This document shows, one piece after another, positions 13,101 through 23,807 of a DNA stretch of 64,000 nt. A model generated the notes under the pieces. The model made no database searches. It was not told the origin of the DNA and saw nothing but the letters and a program-made list of their open reading frames with translations. Source of the stretch: Prochilodus magdalenae (taxonomy: Eukaryota; Chordata; Actinopteri; Characiformes; Prochilodontidae). A program made the position numbers and the translations under genes. Where the stretch lies: NCBI GenBank assembly GCA_024036415.1, contig JAMWET010003877.1, positions 1 through 64,000 of the forward strand, in the 5' to 3' direction. Positions within the stretch are counted from its first letter, which is position 1. Each line of letters starts with the position of its first letter.

Positions 13101-16100
13101 TCTCGGGTGATCAGACAGGCTTAATTAAAAATCGAACACTCATTTCATAAAGTGCGTCTTCTTCACCGAGAAATTGGGTATACATGAAGAAAAGTAAATT
13201 ATTACCTTTAGAATCAGCAGACCCAAATAACAACCTACAAGGAATTCCCCTTACACCACATAAACAATGAGAAATTAAAATTTCTATTATTGTAGTATTC
13301 TCTGGACTAATAAATTTGTAGGTGTATGTTGCAGCCAGATCGGACATTCGATACTATTATTGCTATTACTGCCTCCATCACTGACTCTCCCGCTATCACA
13401 GACTCTCTCTCTCTGTCACTGACTCTCCCTTTTTAACTGACACTCTTTCTATCATTGATTCTCCCTCTATCACCGGCACTACCTCCATCACTGACTCTCC
13501 CTCCATCACTGACACGCCGTCTAAAACTGACTTTCTTACTTTCACTGACTCTTCCTGTATCACTGACTCTCCCTCCATCGCTGACACTCCCTCTAAAACC
13601 GACTTTCTTTCTCTGACTCTGCCTCCATCACTGACTCTCCCTTTATCACTGACTTTCTTTCTCTCACTGACTCTCCCTCCATCACCGACACTTCCTCTAA
13701 AACTGACTTTCTTTCTCTGACTCTGCCTCCATCACTGCCCCTCCCTCTATAACTGGCTTTCTTTCTCTCACTGACTCTCCCTCCATCACTGACTCTCCGT
13801 CTAAAACTGACTTTATTTCTCTCACTGACTCTTCCTGTATCACTGACTCTCCCTCCATCACTGACACCCCTCTATAACCGACTTTCTCTCTCTCACTTAC
13901 TCTCCCTTTGTCATTGACTCTCCCTCCATCACTGCCCCTCCCGCTATAACTGACTTTCTTTCTCACTGACTCTCCCTCCATCACTGACTCTCCCTCCATC
14001 ACTGACACTCCCTCTAAAACTGACTTTCTTTCTCTCACTGACTTTCCCTTTATTACTGACACTCCCTGTTTTACTGACTCTGCCTTCATCACTGACATTC
14101 CCTCTATAACTGACTTTCTTTCCCTCACTACCTGTTCATTAATAAGAAAATAAAAAAGTTACCAAAAAAGTTGGGATGCTCTGTAAAATGAAAATAAAAA
14201 CAGAACATAATGATTTCTCATAAAACCATATTGTGTTCACAGTACATAGAACACATACCATAAGTTTTGTAGACATTTTGTAAAAATTATTAACTCTTTT
14301 AGATCTTGATGGCAGCAACGCATCTCAAAAATGTTGGGACATTGGGATAATGTTGGGACCATTGTGTAGCATCTCCTCTAACAACAGTCTGTAATCGTCT
14401 GACAAGAGAGGAGACCAATTGCTGGAGTTTTGGGAGAGGAATGTTGCGTTTCATGATGCACCAAATGTTTTCTATTGGTGAAAAGTCTGGCTGCAGGCAG
14501 GCCAGTTCAGCACCCAGACTCTTCCTCTGAGCATGCTGTTGGATGCATGATAGATGCACTATGTGGTTTAGCATTGTCTTGCTGAAATATGAAAAGCCTT
14601 CCCTAACAAAAAAACTGTATGAATAGGACCCTATGTTGTTCTAAAACCTGCATATGCTATTCAGCATGGATAGTGCTTTTCCAGAGGTGTAAGCTGCCCA
14701 CGCTATAGGCAGTAATGCTTCCCCATGCCATCAGAGATGCAGGGTTTTAGACTGTATAATAATTACAAGCTGGATGGTCCATCTCCTCTTGGGTCCATTC
14801 TTCCAAAAAGAATTTTACATTTAAATTAATCTGACCACAGAAACAGTTGCCATTCTGCTTAAATTTTGGCTTCCATTTGTGGACTCCATGGCAAACTGTG
14901 CTCATGCAGTCCTCAGCCCATGCAGTAATTTCCAGTACAGAATCATGACTGTTTTTAATGTGGTGCCAGAAAATCACAAGCATGCAATATAAACTGTTGG
15001 CCTTGCCTCTTGCCCACAGTGACTTTTCCAGATTCCCTGAATCTTTTGATGACAATATTTTCAACAATTATTTGATGCTGTTCTTTGCAGATTGGTGAAC
15101 CTCTGAACATCGTTGTATCTTAGAGACTCTCTAAACTGCTCTTTTAATACCCAGTCAGTGCCTTTTTTATTGGTTGTTTTTAGTACCAGTCACTTTTCCA
15201 ACCTTTTGCTTCCTCTGTCCCAACGTTTTTGAGATCAACCATCTATTTTTAAATTGAGTTAATGATTTTTATGGTAAACATCTAATTTTCAACATCTGAT
15301 ATGTGTTCTATGTTCTTTTGTGTCTAAAATATGTGTCTATAAGATTTGAAAATCAGTGTGTTTTGTTTGTATTTACATTTATTTACATTTTACACAACAT
15401 CCCAACTTGTTTTTAATTTGTGGTTGTACAATGATCTCATCTTAAAGCTTAACAAACACATTGCGATATTGTGACAGTGACAATGTTTAACCACTATATG
15501 AAACTTCTAAACTAAAAAGCTAGAGTTTATGTGGTGTTGGTCCTAAAAATTTTTAAAGATGTTATGCGGCACTTGCACACACATTCATGCCCTCATGCTT
15601 ACAGTAAAATTTATCAGCAAACAAAACAGGATACATTAAGTATAATCGCTATTTAAAAAAAACTTTTGTTGCAGACTTGTATAGCAGACCTTCTTCCAGT
15701 ACTCTTTTGTTCTTGGCAAAACTTATCCTGCCAGTCCATTGATGCATCACTCTTCATGGACTTACAACTGGGAACAGGTGAAGTTGATTTTCCTGACTAG
15801 AACAGAAACAGCCTATTAATATTTGCCCCATGAAAAATAAGCATAAAACGCCATATATTTGCCAGTAGTCCATAGTTTTTTCCTCTTACTGCTGCCACCT
15901 ATAGACTTTTTGTGCACTGCTAAAGGTAATGTTTTATTGTGTTCAAAACACCCAGTTGATGCTTTACCGATACAGTAGGATCTGCATTTATGTAATAAAA
16001 CCCAAAATACAAAGTAACGTTTATCAGTAAACCTAAGAGAGTACACAACTAACTTAGTATGAGACTCAGGCACAGTCTTTTCATTGGTACTAAAAACGGT

Positions 16101-18586
16101 TTAATTTCCAGTTAATTTTAAACTAGTAAAATGATAAAAACTTACCCTTTGGTCTTGGCAAAACTTGTCCTGCCAGTCCATTGACGTATCACTCTTTAAG
16201 GATGTAGAAATTAAAACAGGTGAGGCCGGTTTTCCGGACTAAAACACAAATCAGATAGGTCGTATGAAAAATAAGCACTGTTTGCAGGCAGGGACCAACT
16301 ATCTCGCTTGAAGATACATGGCATGTTATTTTCTTAGTTATATTCAAACACAATGTACCAGACAGAAATGTAACAGACAGAAATGTAACAGACAGAAATG
16401 TAACAGACAGAAATGTAACAGACGCTGCACTTCTTAATATAGTGACTACAACTCAAACTTTGCTCCTAATGACTCCACTGTGATGGTTGTTCTTTATCTA
16501 GGAACTGTTTCTTTGCTCATCTATTTCTAGTACTTTCAACTGTTTTATCATAATCCAAACAGCATTCTGTAAGAACCAACCATGCGTGAACCTTGTGTGA
16601 TTCCATCAACCCTTTTGATGGCTGCAGCAGGTAATTATTAGGTAAAAGATTTATAGTGAACTTAAACTTTGTGTTTTACTATTTACCGGGTGTGGACAAA
16701 ATACACAAGCCACATACTTGAGATAATATTGAGACACCCAAGTTACCAAAAAAGTCATCTTGAGTGTTTAAGGTGGTAGTCAGCACTTCACGCTCCTGTG
16801 GATGGCGCTGTATGAGGATTATGAGTTATAAATACCTGTGTGGTGTGGGTGACAGGATTTATAGATTGAGAAGAGGTGCTACTGTGCAGGGAATGTCTCG
16901 TTCCATGTGTGGAAAATGGCTCCAGAGCAGATGTTCATGATTGGCTAAAAGGAATGACTGAGCATTTGGGCGTGTCAAAGACCATAGTGTGAAGGAAGTA
17001 GCTGAATCTGCAGGTGTATGGAAGCGTATGGTCATACGGGTCTACCAGCAGTGGCTAAAATTCCAGTCTATAAGGAATTCTCCTTGGAACTGTGCCAGGG
17101 AAGGCATCCACCAAATCTGGCCCAACTGCGCAATTCTTTGGTGCAGGAGTGTCTGAACATTGATGTGGCCTACATCCAGAAACTTTCAGAAACCGTTTGG
17201 ACATGTTAAGTTTTTATGCTAACGTAAGCCAAACGGAAGGACAGACTTGGCCGTAATATAGTGGAGTAAACTGTCGGATAATAGACTTTGTAAAGACACA
17301 TCAATCAACTACAGAATTACATTTACTTCCTTACTGTCCACCACAGATTTTTCCATTGTGTTGCTGTAAAGATCGAAGTCAGCATAGGTAATGTTAGTTA
17401 CTAGCAAGTAACTAGCATACTTATGAGGCCCAAGCATATTTACACTGAGGTTCATTTTATTTTTTCTGTTTGTGTTTATTTTTATATGTTGCTTTTGTGT
17501 CATCATCATGGTTTAACTCTAAACAAGCCAAAACAGAGCAAAGTTTCTCGCACTTATCTTCTAAACCACTTCATTGTGTTGGGTTGTGGGACTTGCTAGA
17601 GCCTAAGCCAGTGTTCACTGGGTGGAAAACAAGAAAAAAAAGGGAAAACAGCTCATTTTAGTCTAGGATCATAGTGTGTGAATAATTTTTCACAAACCTT
17701 CTATGTAGAACATCAGAGAACAAATTAAATTGTTAAATAAATTCACTAGCACCTTTTTAGGGGTAGATATACTAATGTGCACAAAGCCTGCAACACATAC
17801 TAAAATTTAGCAGGTCCAGACAATTTTGGTTCGCATCTTTTGTAGGCAAGCTTGAGGTGTGGTATAAAAACAACAACTAGGACTTACATACACCACATTT
17901 GATGTGTTAATATATGCAATATATTATTATTGTAAATTAGTCTGAAAAAAGGGTTAAACTCGTAGCATTTCTTGAGATAATTCAATTTAAACTTTCACCC
18001 TACTCAAATTTTGTAGTTAAGTCAAGTTCTTCTATTTCACATTTTTTAAGCTCAATTAGGTAAACGAAAGAGATAAAAACATTTTTATAGCAAACTTTAT
18101 CGTAAGAAAAATTACCCTAAAACCCTCTGCAATATATACATGTGACCACTTTACTAGCATTCACTACAGCATTTAACACACAGCATTTACAGCACATCGG
18201 GAATTCAGACAAATGTTACCAGTTTATATTTTTATTAACATAACTGGAACTGACATGAAAAGTTCTTATGAAGATTATTGCACATATCAGAATTCCAAAG
18301 TTACCTGTCTAAATTAGGTATTCATTATTTAATTAAGTCAAATCTGTGCAATAAGCATTCCATGCACCTCTTCCTCTTCTGTCTTGAATGATCTGGCTGC
18401 ATCACGTGTTGTTAAGTGAAAGGGAATAGAGGAGGTAACAATATTTATTTTCCCTTGAAGTCGTCAGGAACGAAAGAAAAGAACAGCACTTACCATCTCA
18501 ACCACTGCCTCTGGTGAAGTTGTTTTGGGCCTTTTTGCATAATCATCTTCAGTTTCGTCTTCTTGCTTTGATTCTTGCCTTTTCAT
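885..18586 (-). CDS. NLR immune receptor: B-box / pyrin-like / FISNA-NACHT / LRR / B30.2
   Basis: Probable cytosolic pattern-recognition receptor of the fish NLRC3/NLRP-like family. Coding exons, 5' to 3': 18494-18586, 16146-16238, 15690-15796, 12719-13025, 11101-11314, 7926-9717, 6746-7006, 5798-5971, 5175-5435, 4727-4900, 4354-4524, 3178-3351, 2856-2902, 885-1423. They total 4,407 nt, giving 1,468 residues with all phases matching. Residues 98-200 hold the B-box (C161, H164, C172, D175, C180, C183, H188, H191). Residues 200-271 look pyrin-like. NACHT has Walker A GIAGIGKT (373-380) and Walker B FIFDGLDE (446-453). LRRs fill 869-1273 and PRY-SPRY 1290-1468. Seen directly: splice sites, frames and motifs. 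Least certain: the exon 3 donor (GTCTGC) and the most 5' exons. The NACHT-LRR-B30.2 part is secure; ligand and partners are unknown. Confidence 0.93.
2110..2430. repeat. Degraded fragment of a common teleost interspersed repeat
   Basis: Lies in the NLR intron before the B30.2 linker exon. Elements such as CTCCACTCACTGTCCAC, ACACTCCTACC and a final AGTGACACTAAGGTGTT are recalled from a long palindromic repeat widespread in teleosts, the same family as the block at 10741-11095. The match is from memory and the copy is diverged. Confidence 0.5.
3178..7006 (-). CDS. NLR leucine-rich repeat exons (six)
   Basis: Six exons, 5' to 3': 6746-7006 (261 nt), 5798-5971 (174), 5175-5435 (261), 4727-4900 (174), 4354-4524 (171), 3178-3351 (174). 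Each begins in phase 2 and ends in phase 2, so any exon can be skipped or duplicated without breaking the frame. Repeats follow the ribonuclease-inhibitor type, with motifs such as [16 protein letters not shown] and [17 protein letters not shown]. Lengths are multiples of 87 nt (29 residues), except the 171-nt exon which lost one codon. The repeats form the presumed ligand-sensing solenoid between NACHT and B30.2. Confidence 0.92.
7090..7132. repeat. (TA)n microsatellite
   Basis: Alternating TA run with a single C interruption, in the intron between the NACHT exon and the first LRR exon. The short open frames on both strands across it are artefacts of the repeat. Confidence 0.95.
7380..7565 (-). 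mobile_element. Degraded DNA-transposon fragment
   Basis: A short relic in an NLR intron. Phrases such as TCACAGGCATTCA, CCAGATT, GATGATATT and GCTCGTAGAGGAAAGTTGTTC resemble, from memory, the 3' part of the common teleost transposon whose longer copy lies at 14158-15430. No intact coding remains. Confidence 0.45.
7926..9717 (-). CDS. NLR FISNA-NACHT exon
   Basis: One uninterrupted 1,792-nt exon, typical of NLR genes. It begins with a basic FISNA-like stretch (residues 272-360), then NACHT with P-loop GIAGIGKT, the strand [12 protein letters not shown], Walker B FIFDGLDE, and sensor-like [10 protein letters not shown]. The winged-helix region carries [17 protein letters not shown]. The NACHT module binds nucleotide and drives oligomerisation. 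The end, [20 protein letters not shown], is the typical bridge into the LRRs. All catalytic motifs are intact, so nothing suggests a dead copy. The donor is GTATGT; the acceptor is CTGCAG. Confidence 0.96.
9770..10740. other. NLR intron segment, no feature recognised
   Basis: AT-rich intron between the pyrin-like exon and the NACHT exon. I see no splice-consistent exon and no repeat I can name, apart from an A-run near 9955. Confidence 0.5.
10741..11095. repeat. Palindromic interspersed repeat (MITE-like)
   Basis: Two arms face each other: left GGAGCACCTTGTAGTTCTAC near 10805 and its complement GTAGAACTACAAGGTGCTCC near 11047, each next to matching TAGTCTATCTGTTT and AACAGATAGACTA. The centre carries CCAGCACAACACACATTAACACA, recalled as a very common teleost repeat. 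It abuts the 3' edge of the NLR exon at 11101, within a few bases of its splice donor. Confidence 0.75.
11101..11314 (-). CDS. NLR pyrin-like exon
   Basis: This 214-nt exon starts in phase 0 and ends in phase 1. Its product (residues 201-271) resembles the second half of a pyrin/death-fold domain, with a final helix [18 protein letters not shown] like the end of fish pyrin domains. The first helices are short or diverged, so a functional six-helix fold is uncertain. It follows the B-box exon directly and feeds into the FISNA segment. Confidence 0.75.
11516..12216. mobile_element. Possible MITE / non-autonomous DNA transposon
   Basis: Intron sequence bounded by short inverted termini: TTAATTATAGGGCTG on the left and CAGCCCTAATTAACTA on the right. 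No transposase frame is visible. The TAGGGCTG end recalls hAT-type elements, but the arms are short and the assignment is tentative. Confidence 0.4.
12719..13025 (-). CDS. NLR B-box zinc-finger exon
   Basis: This 307-nt exon (residues 98-200) opens with a serine-rich tract and then encodes a textbook B-box type 2: C-x2-H-x7-C-x2-D-x4-C-x2-C-x4-H-x2-H, with every zinc ligand present. B-boxes belong to TRIM proteins and mediate higher-order assembly. Here there is no RING upstream and no coiled coil downstream. The exon ends in phase 0 (donor GTGAGA) and joins the pyrin-like exon in frame, so it belongs to the NLR and not to a separate TRIM gene. Confidence 0.85.
13370..14130. repeat. Minisatellite reading as E/S/V-rich open frames
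   Basis: Imperfect tandem units built on CTGACTCTCCCTCCATCA and ACTGACTTTCTTTCTCT run for about 760 bp. On the minus strand they read as degenerate repeats of [16 protein letters not shown] type over two long open frames (13396-13587, 13697-14128), because most unit lengths are multiples of three. No splice signals place them in the NLR message; intronic minisatellite is the safer reading. Confidence 0.85.
14158..15430 (-). mobile_element. Degraded DNA transposon with DDE transposase remnant
   Basis: Bounded by inverted ends: AAAAAGTTGGGATG at 14165 and CATCCCAACTTGTTTTT near 15402, the signature of a very common teleost element. The minus-strand ORF 14299-14574 keeps the Tc1/mariner-type segment [19 protein letters not shown], then a deletion, then [17 protein letters not shown] and GDATQW. 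Frameshifts and deletions make it inactive. It sits in the NLR intron between exon 3 and the B-box exon. I recall related ends from Kolobok-type entries, so the family name is left open. Confidence 0.8.
15690..15796 (-). CDS. NLR short coding exon 3
   Basis: Encodes [17 protein letters not shown] followed by [14 protein letters not shown] and a short tail. It is a clear paralogue of exon 2 (16146-16238), so the two arose by tandem exon duplication. The donor position of exon 2 is not conserved here; a downstream GTCTGC gives the phase needed to join the B-box exon. The SxxSMKSDxSM pattern is typical of N-terminal segments of fish NLRs. The exon is well supported; its exact 3' end is inferred. 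Confidence 0.7.
16146..16238 (-). CDS. NLR short coding exon 2
   Basis: A 93-nt exon with acceptor TGTGTTTTAG and donor GTAAGT, phase 0 on both sides. It encodes [20 protein letters not shown] and then [11 protein letters not shown]. Being symmetric (phase 0/0) it can be skipped without a frameshift. Confidence 0.8.
16359..16423. repeat. 15-bp tandem repeat, about four copies
   Basis: Near-perfect copies of CAGACAGAAATGTAA in the first coding intron of the NLR gene. Confidence 0.95.
16738..17225 (+). mobile_element. Tc1-like transposon relic (copy 1)
   Basis: Shares a long diverged core with 44431-44902 in the opposite orientation, for example GGTCTACCAGCAGTGGCTAA and CATTGATGTGGCCTACATCC. 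One frame reads as a helix-turn-helix-like piece ([21 protein letters not shown]). Ends are unclear. It lies in the NLR intron between coding exons 1 and 2. Confidence 0.65.
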
Positions 18587-18592
18587 ACTTCT
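18494..18592 (-). CDS. NLR first coding exon
   Basis: After a CTGTCTTACAG acceptor, six untranslated bases precede ATG at 18586. The 31 codons encode an acidic then basic start, [20 protein letters not shown] and so on, ending VVEM before donor GTAAGT (phase 0). No signal peptide is visible, which fits a cytosolic protein. The acceptor directly before the ATG shows there is an upstream untranslated exon. Confidence 0.8.
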
Positions 18593-18599
18593 CTGTAAG

Positions 18600-20166
18600 A
18601 CAGTTTTTTGATAAAATACATAATGTCTTTTAAACTTTTACAATAAGCATTGTGTCTAAAAATGCCCAGATATTCAGAGCAGCCCTCACTGTAGACATGG
18701 CATTTCTTCCAACACACCATTTATGATTTCTCTCTGTATTTGCTTATGATTTATTTTTGTCATCTTTAAAAGTGTTTCTGTCAGTTTTAGAAAAAACCTT
18801 CCAAGACAGAATTGTTCACAGTGGTGGTGATAGAAACCAGAAATAGGAAACATGCAATGCCTCCCAAAGGTACATTACAGAAATTTTTTACATGAAATGG
18901 TTATGAATACATTGCCTGATTGCTTAGACTTTATTTTAGGATGGCACTAGAGAACTTCACTGAAAGTCTAAAATTTTATTTTCCAACAGATGATCTTAGA
19001 TCAGCAAATTCTGACAAATTCTCCAAATACCTATTATAAACTACAGAAACAGTAAACAGGCTTCCTTCTGTTTTTGTACTTCTAATCTGTGAAACTTACT
19101 TAAAAACACATATTTCTTAAAACACTTTAAAATATATTTTTAACCAAGTTTTAAATTAAAATACAATCAATTTGTATTTTATTTGCCTTTATCCCATTAC
19201 TGTTGTATCGTTTTGTTTTGATTATTTTACTTCTTTCCTGCTTTTGATTTCAGGTTATATTTTAATAATCACTTAAACTTTTTAAACTCTAGCTATTAAA
19301 AAAAAACACAACTCTCCTTTTGTTTATTTAATTGTAATTTTAAAAATATTTTTATTCTTTGGTTGTTTAAGTTTTTCTGCTTTTATTGTGCTGTGCTTTT
19401 GAGATTTATTTTATTCTTTAATAATAATAGGACACATGTAGGTTCATTGGTGCCTAAAAGGTCTCCAGCACTTTTCCCTGTCAGAAGGACACAAAATACA
19501 ATCCTCATTGCCCATCTACGGGGAAGCTTGCTACACCCTCACACAATGCACAGCAACAACTAAAGGCCTTGTAGGGGTGGAACAACTGTCACAACTGAGC
19601 ATTTCAGTCTTAAAATTATTGTGTTTTGGGAAAAATGAAACACATAAAATCTATTCTATGACAACAACAAAGACCATTATAGCTCCCCTTTATCATGACT
19701 TCCTATAGAGAGAAGAACGCCCATCATTACGTTCATCCAGTGGCTCTTTCTTAAGTAACTTCCCTATTCCCTATATATAATGAGGACTACATAAGTTATG
19801 AAGCTTTCTGTTAGACATATAATGGGTTATTTAGGTAGAGAAGCAGTGATTTCATGTCTGCATTACACACAGAGTTTAGAGCCGGTATCTCTGCCAGTAT
19901 CTCATGGGCTCGTTTGGTTAAATGAGAGTGTGCTGCCATCTAGTGTTCAAAATGGTTCAAACCAAACGAACTGATATCATGCAGGAAGAAATGTGATCCC
20001 CATCATTTTCAATTCACCGACAGCTCCGTTTTAAGACACCCTTTTGTGTATTTCCAGAGCACGACTACATAACACTATTACTACTGCTCCTGCTGTGCAG
20101 ATTTACAGACAGACCGGGCGCGAGGTCGCTAGTTGTGACTACCTCATGTTCCTCATCTTAGCTTAC
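18600..20166. other. Putative first intron of the NLR gene
   Basis: AT-rich sequence between the candidate untranslated exon and the first coding exon. No repeats or further exons recognised. Confidence 0.5.
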
Positions 20167-20400
20167 CGTAGTCTCACACTGCCGACTAACAAGTGCCACC
20201 GGTTTCAGGAGTGTTTCAGAGAAGCCCGATCCAGCAGACAGTCCAGCTGAAAAACAGTAAACCTGCTCATAACAACAACCTAGCACGACAGCACCTACAC
20301 CCAACCTCGATATCTGCGTACTCCTTAAAAATGAGTCTGTCGTTTCGTTATTTGAAGGCGGAGGAGCGATAGAAGGAGAAAACGAAAGTAGCGACGGGTT
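20167..20400 (-). promoter_or_regulatory. Candidate NLR first exon and promoter with ISRE-like site
   Basis: A strong donor, ACTACG then GTAAGC, ends a potential untranslated exon at 20167; its 5' end is unknown. About 210 bp upstream on the minus strand, the plus strand reads GAAAACGAAA (20378-20387), an exact match to the GAAANNGAAA core bound by IRF factors. No TATA box is visible. Linking exon and NLR is inference from strand, spacing and splice logic. Confidence 0.5.
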
Positions 20401-21018
20401 TGTAACGTTACCTAACAACCGACTTCATATACCAGATGGTTAACTAGTCAATTACTGTGAACTCCGTTCAGGCGTTTGTTTATTAAATAAGGAAAAAGAA
20501 AGCAAGGAGATTCAGAAAATAAAAGTCCTGCTTTTTATTTGCAGTGTTAATAAAGCACTCTTAAATATTCTCATTTTAATGTACATTGACATTTTTATTA
20601 CAGGTTCACTGAACTATCCTGTTCCTGTGCTAAATTATCTAGCTGACGCAGGGGACTATGGTTATTTGCTCATTTGTTATTGCTGGATAAAACAACACTT
20701 ATGCTCTAGGTACTAAGGGGCATTTTTAGTAATAAGCCATTACTACCGACCTTTACTTAGACACGCACATTTTCATGTTTCTCATGACTTGCTTCTTCTG
20801 TTTTGCCTCATGAGTCTTTAGTTAAGCATCGTCAGAGCTAGAGAAGATGAAGGCAGAGGAAAAGCTTGTGGAAAGACTATAGCATAGCTCATCTGTTGCT
20901 CTGTATTGAAAAGCCAGTTACACAGCCCTAGATCCGGGGTATAGCAAAACGACAAAGCAATCAACTACAGAGCAATAGATGAGGTATGCTATACCCCGTA
21001 TTCAAGGATTCACAAAAA

Positions 21019-21020
21019 CA

Positions 21021-21083
<63 letters not shown>

Positions 21084-21084
21084 A
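21019..21084. repeat. (TAAA)n microsatellite
   Basis: About sixteen uninterrupted AAAT/TAAA units ending in AAACAAG. Confidence 0.98.
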
Positions 21085-21449
21085 CAAGTTAAATTGTTGC
21101 ATTGCCTCGCATTGTTTTCAAACTCTTCTCGGAAGCATACTTCGCTTGCAAATGGTACTACCAACACAAGAGCACGAGTCAGAATAGAAAGCATGCGAAA
21201 CAGGATAAAGCCCATCTTTGTTTACATCACATGCTCCGCCAAGTGTGAAACACCGCCAAGTATCGTTCGTATCCATCATGACGTGAAACTTACGCACGCC
21301 AAGTTTCATTCCTGTCGGTTGATTCCTTCTGAGTGCAGCTATTTTTTTGATGATGAGTCTATTTTGCATACTGTCTGCAAATGATATGCTTATTACCTAT
21401 CCATATTGCGTTTAGTGCTTGAGAGACACCAGCTGCCTTAAGTCCTTGG

Positions 21450-22130
21450 CTGTATTCGAAGTGGCACACTACTAAACTGCACACGGTATACTACAGTAGT
21501 ATGTACTGTACACTGTATATGCCCCCTGTGTGTGGTATACAGTACAGTAACAAGTTCTGACCTACAGTGCGGTATACTAATACAGTCACATGACCAGTTA
21601 CCTCACATTTACCTCAGGGCTGTTATTACTCTAACCACTGTTTAGAGCTAGCTGCTGCGAACACTGCTCAGTTCACAGGCAATACGTATAGCCTAGCTGT
21701 TAGCTACCCTTGGTTATTTCACTCTAAAACTGATCCTCTAAAGCGAGTTCATGATTTATTAATCTTCAGACCTGTATATTTTAACTTTCTAAGGCTTATT
21801 CTGATAAAAACATACCCCACTACAGTCACTACACCCACATTTTTACTTGGCTGTGTTTTGCTACCCAGTGTTACCCACCGCCATTTTCTCTGGCTGAAGT
21901 AGGCCGAGAGCTGATGAGGCCGCGGTGCATGATGGGATCCAGTACACCATGAAGATCGCTTCCTCTGTATGCTAGAACATCTGACTGGAGCAGTACATCA
22001 TCTGGGAATCTTCAGTGCACTACAGATTTACATTATGGTTGTATACTGCATACTATATACTACTATTAGGTAGTATTATGTGTGTTATCATACGTGGCCT
22101 GATTCCTGATTCTGATATGGGCAAAAAACG
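21450..22130. mobile_element. Possible MITE with GTATACT-rich palindromic ends
   Basis: Left end has ACACGGTATACTACAGTAGTATG and the right end GTATACTGCATACTATATACTACT, with the centre about 650 bp of single-copy-looking DNA. Such GTATACT/AGTATAC ends are familiar from non-autonomous elements in fish, but I cannot define exact termini or a target-site duplication. Confidence 0.4.
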
Positions 22131-23807
22131 CAGACTACAGAATGACAAATGGCTTTAGCGACCAATGGACACAAGAGTCTTGTGGCTATACAGCGAGAAA
22201 CTTTAAGTGACCTGCATTCTTCCCGACTTGCTTCCTCTGCACTGTTTCTGTGTTTTACTCTGCTCCAACACCATACTACTAATTGTATAGTTTATCATCA
22301 GTTTACGGTGTGCAGCCATTACTTATTGTCAAGTGTCATTAAAGCACCAGGGAACACAGAGCAAAACATTTAAAATGTTTGTGTGACATGAAACGTGACT
22401 GTTCTAATACACATCTAACAAATCTTGTATACAAATATAAGATATAAATATAATAAAATATGGCTTAAAAACTGCTCACCTGTCTGAGAACTGTGTGGGT
22501 TAATGAGCAGCCTTTTATTTTATTACCCAGCTTGTGAGATTAGCTGGAAGAACAGATGTGCAGACAAACAAATGGAACAAAGTATGTGTGAAAGACAAAG
22601 TAACATGTGAAAAAGGGAACTAATGAATACTGGTGTGTGAATAAAGAAATGCACGGGCAACAGGCAGCTACAGAAAGGTGGTATTAGCTGGCTACTTTTG
22701 GTTATGTGGGTTAGCTTTAGCTTGCCAAGTTTTTAGACTCTTGAACTGGTTTGTGTAGGCAGAGCCAGAGATGTCAGCCTTCTGATTGGTAAGCAACTGC
22801 TTATAGAAGTGTTACCCATGTTTAGGACCTCCCAGTTTACAATGAGATGAGAGAAATTGTTATATTATTTATTTATCCGTCATTGAAATATAATTTACTA
22901 AATTATATAATTGAATAAATTACTAAATATAATAAGGGTTTACTGTTTACCTTCAAGAACATGATTATCTTTATTAGGAAGAAATAAAGAATTTAGATTC
23001 AATGGCTCTTTAAACAGTTCAGATGTCTACTTCCACTGTAAACAGTGATTTTGTAAGTTTAGGTAGAACAAAATATTTCACATCAAACAACTCAGAATTG
23101 ATGAATGGTTTATGTAAAAGTAAAAAAAAAGGTAATAGATGACAGTTAATAGAAAGCATTTTAGATAAAAGCCACAGGACACTGTTAGGTTTGGTGAATA
23201 TCCAATACTATGCATGTTTGCAAATGCTGGAGACATTGTTTGACAAGTCCACTAGGTGTCGTCAAGTTACTACTCATTGGAAACTTCTGTAGTAGGTCAA
23301 AGCATTGAGATTTCTAGAAATTTTAGGCAGAGATGATTTTTGAAGTTATAGGGAAGACAGTTTGTAGTTCTTCTAGTCCAGTTAAACATTAACATTTACT
23401 CCCTTTCTTGATCAGCATAAAATCCAGAAATCTAGAAAATTCAAAGTAACATTAAAATACATTTCCTTTTATTTATTTATCTTGAGTTGCTAAAGTAAAC
23501 TGTATATATAGAGCCAAAGACCAACAACCCAAAACCATATAAAGAAAATAGGCTTCAAGTTAACTTTTAAAATGTGTAATGTATCACATTACACTATAAT
23601 TTGTTACTAAATTACTTGAAAAATACAGAATAAAAAGTAACTGTATAGTACAATTTAATATGTTTAATATTATTCATCTGTGGTACAAATTCACTTACAT
23701 TACATGTAATTTCTAATCTGAATCTGAAGTGTCCTCTCTACACTCTAACTCTATTGGCATAAGAGAAGAAAAGGGAAGACATTAAGACATTTATATTTTT
23801 CAAACTC

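Larger units (their letters stand above)
20420..23790. other. Intergenic region between NLR and gapdhs
   Basis: No gene recognised. It contains the (TAAA)n microsatellite and the MITE-like block listed separately. The remaining short frames look random. Confidence 0.5.

Noticed and set aside
13396..14128. Repeat-coded E/S/V frames as extra NLR exons
   Set aside because: No convincing acceptor or donor in the needed phase; exon 3 and the B-box exon already join in frame without it.
16359..16423. Short regularly repeated units as a CRISPR-like array
   Set aside because: Head-to-tail 15-bp copies without spacers in a vertebrate intron: an ordinary tandem repeat.
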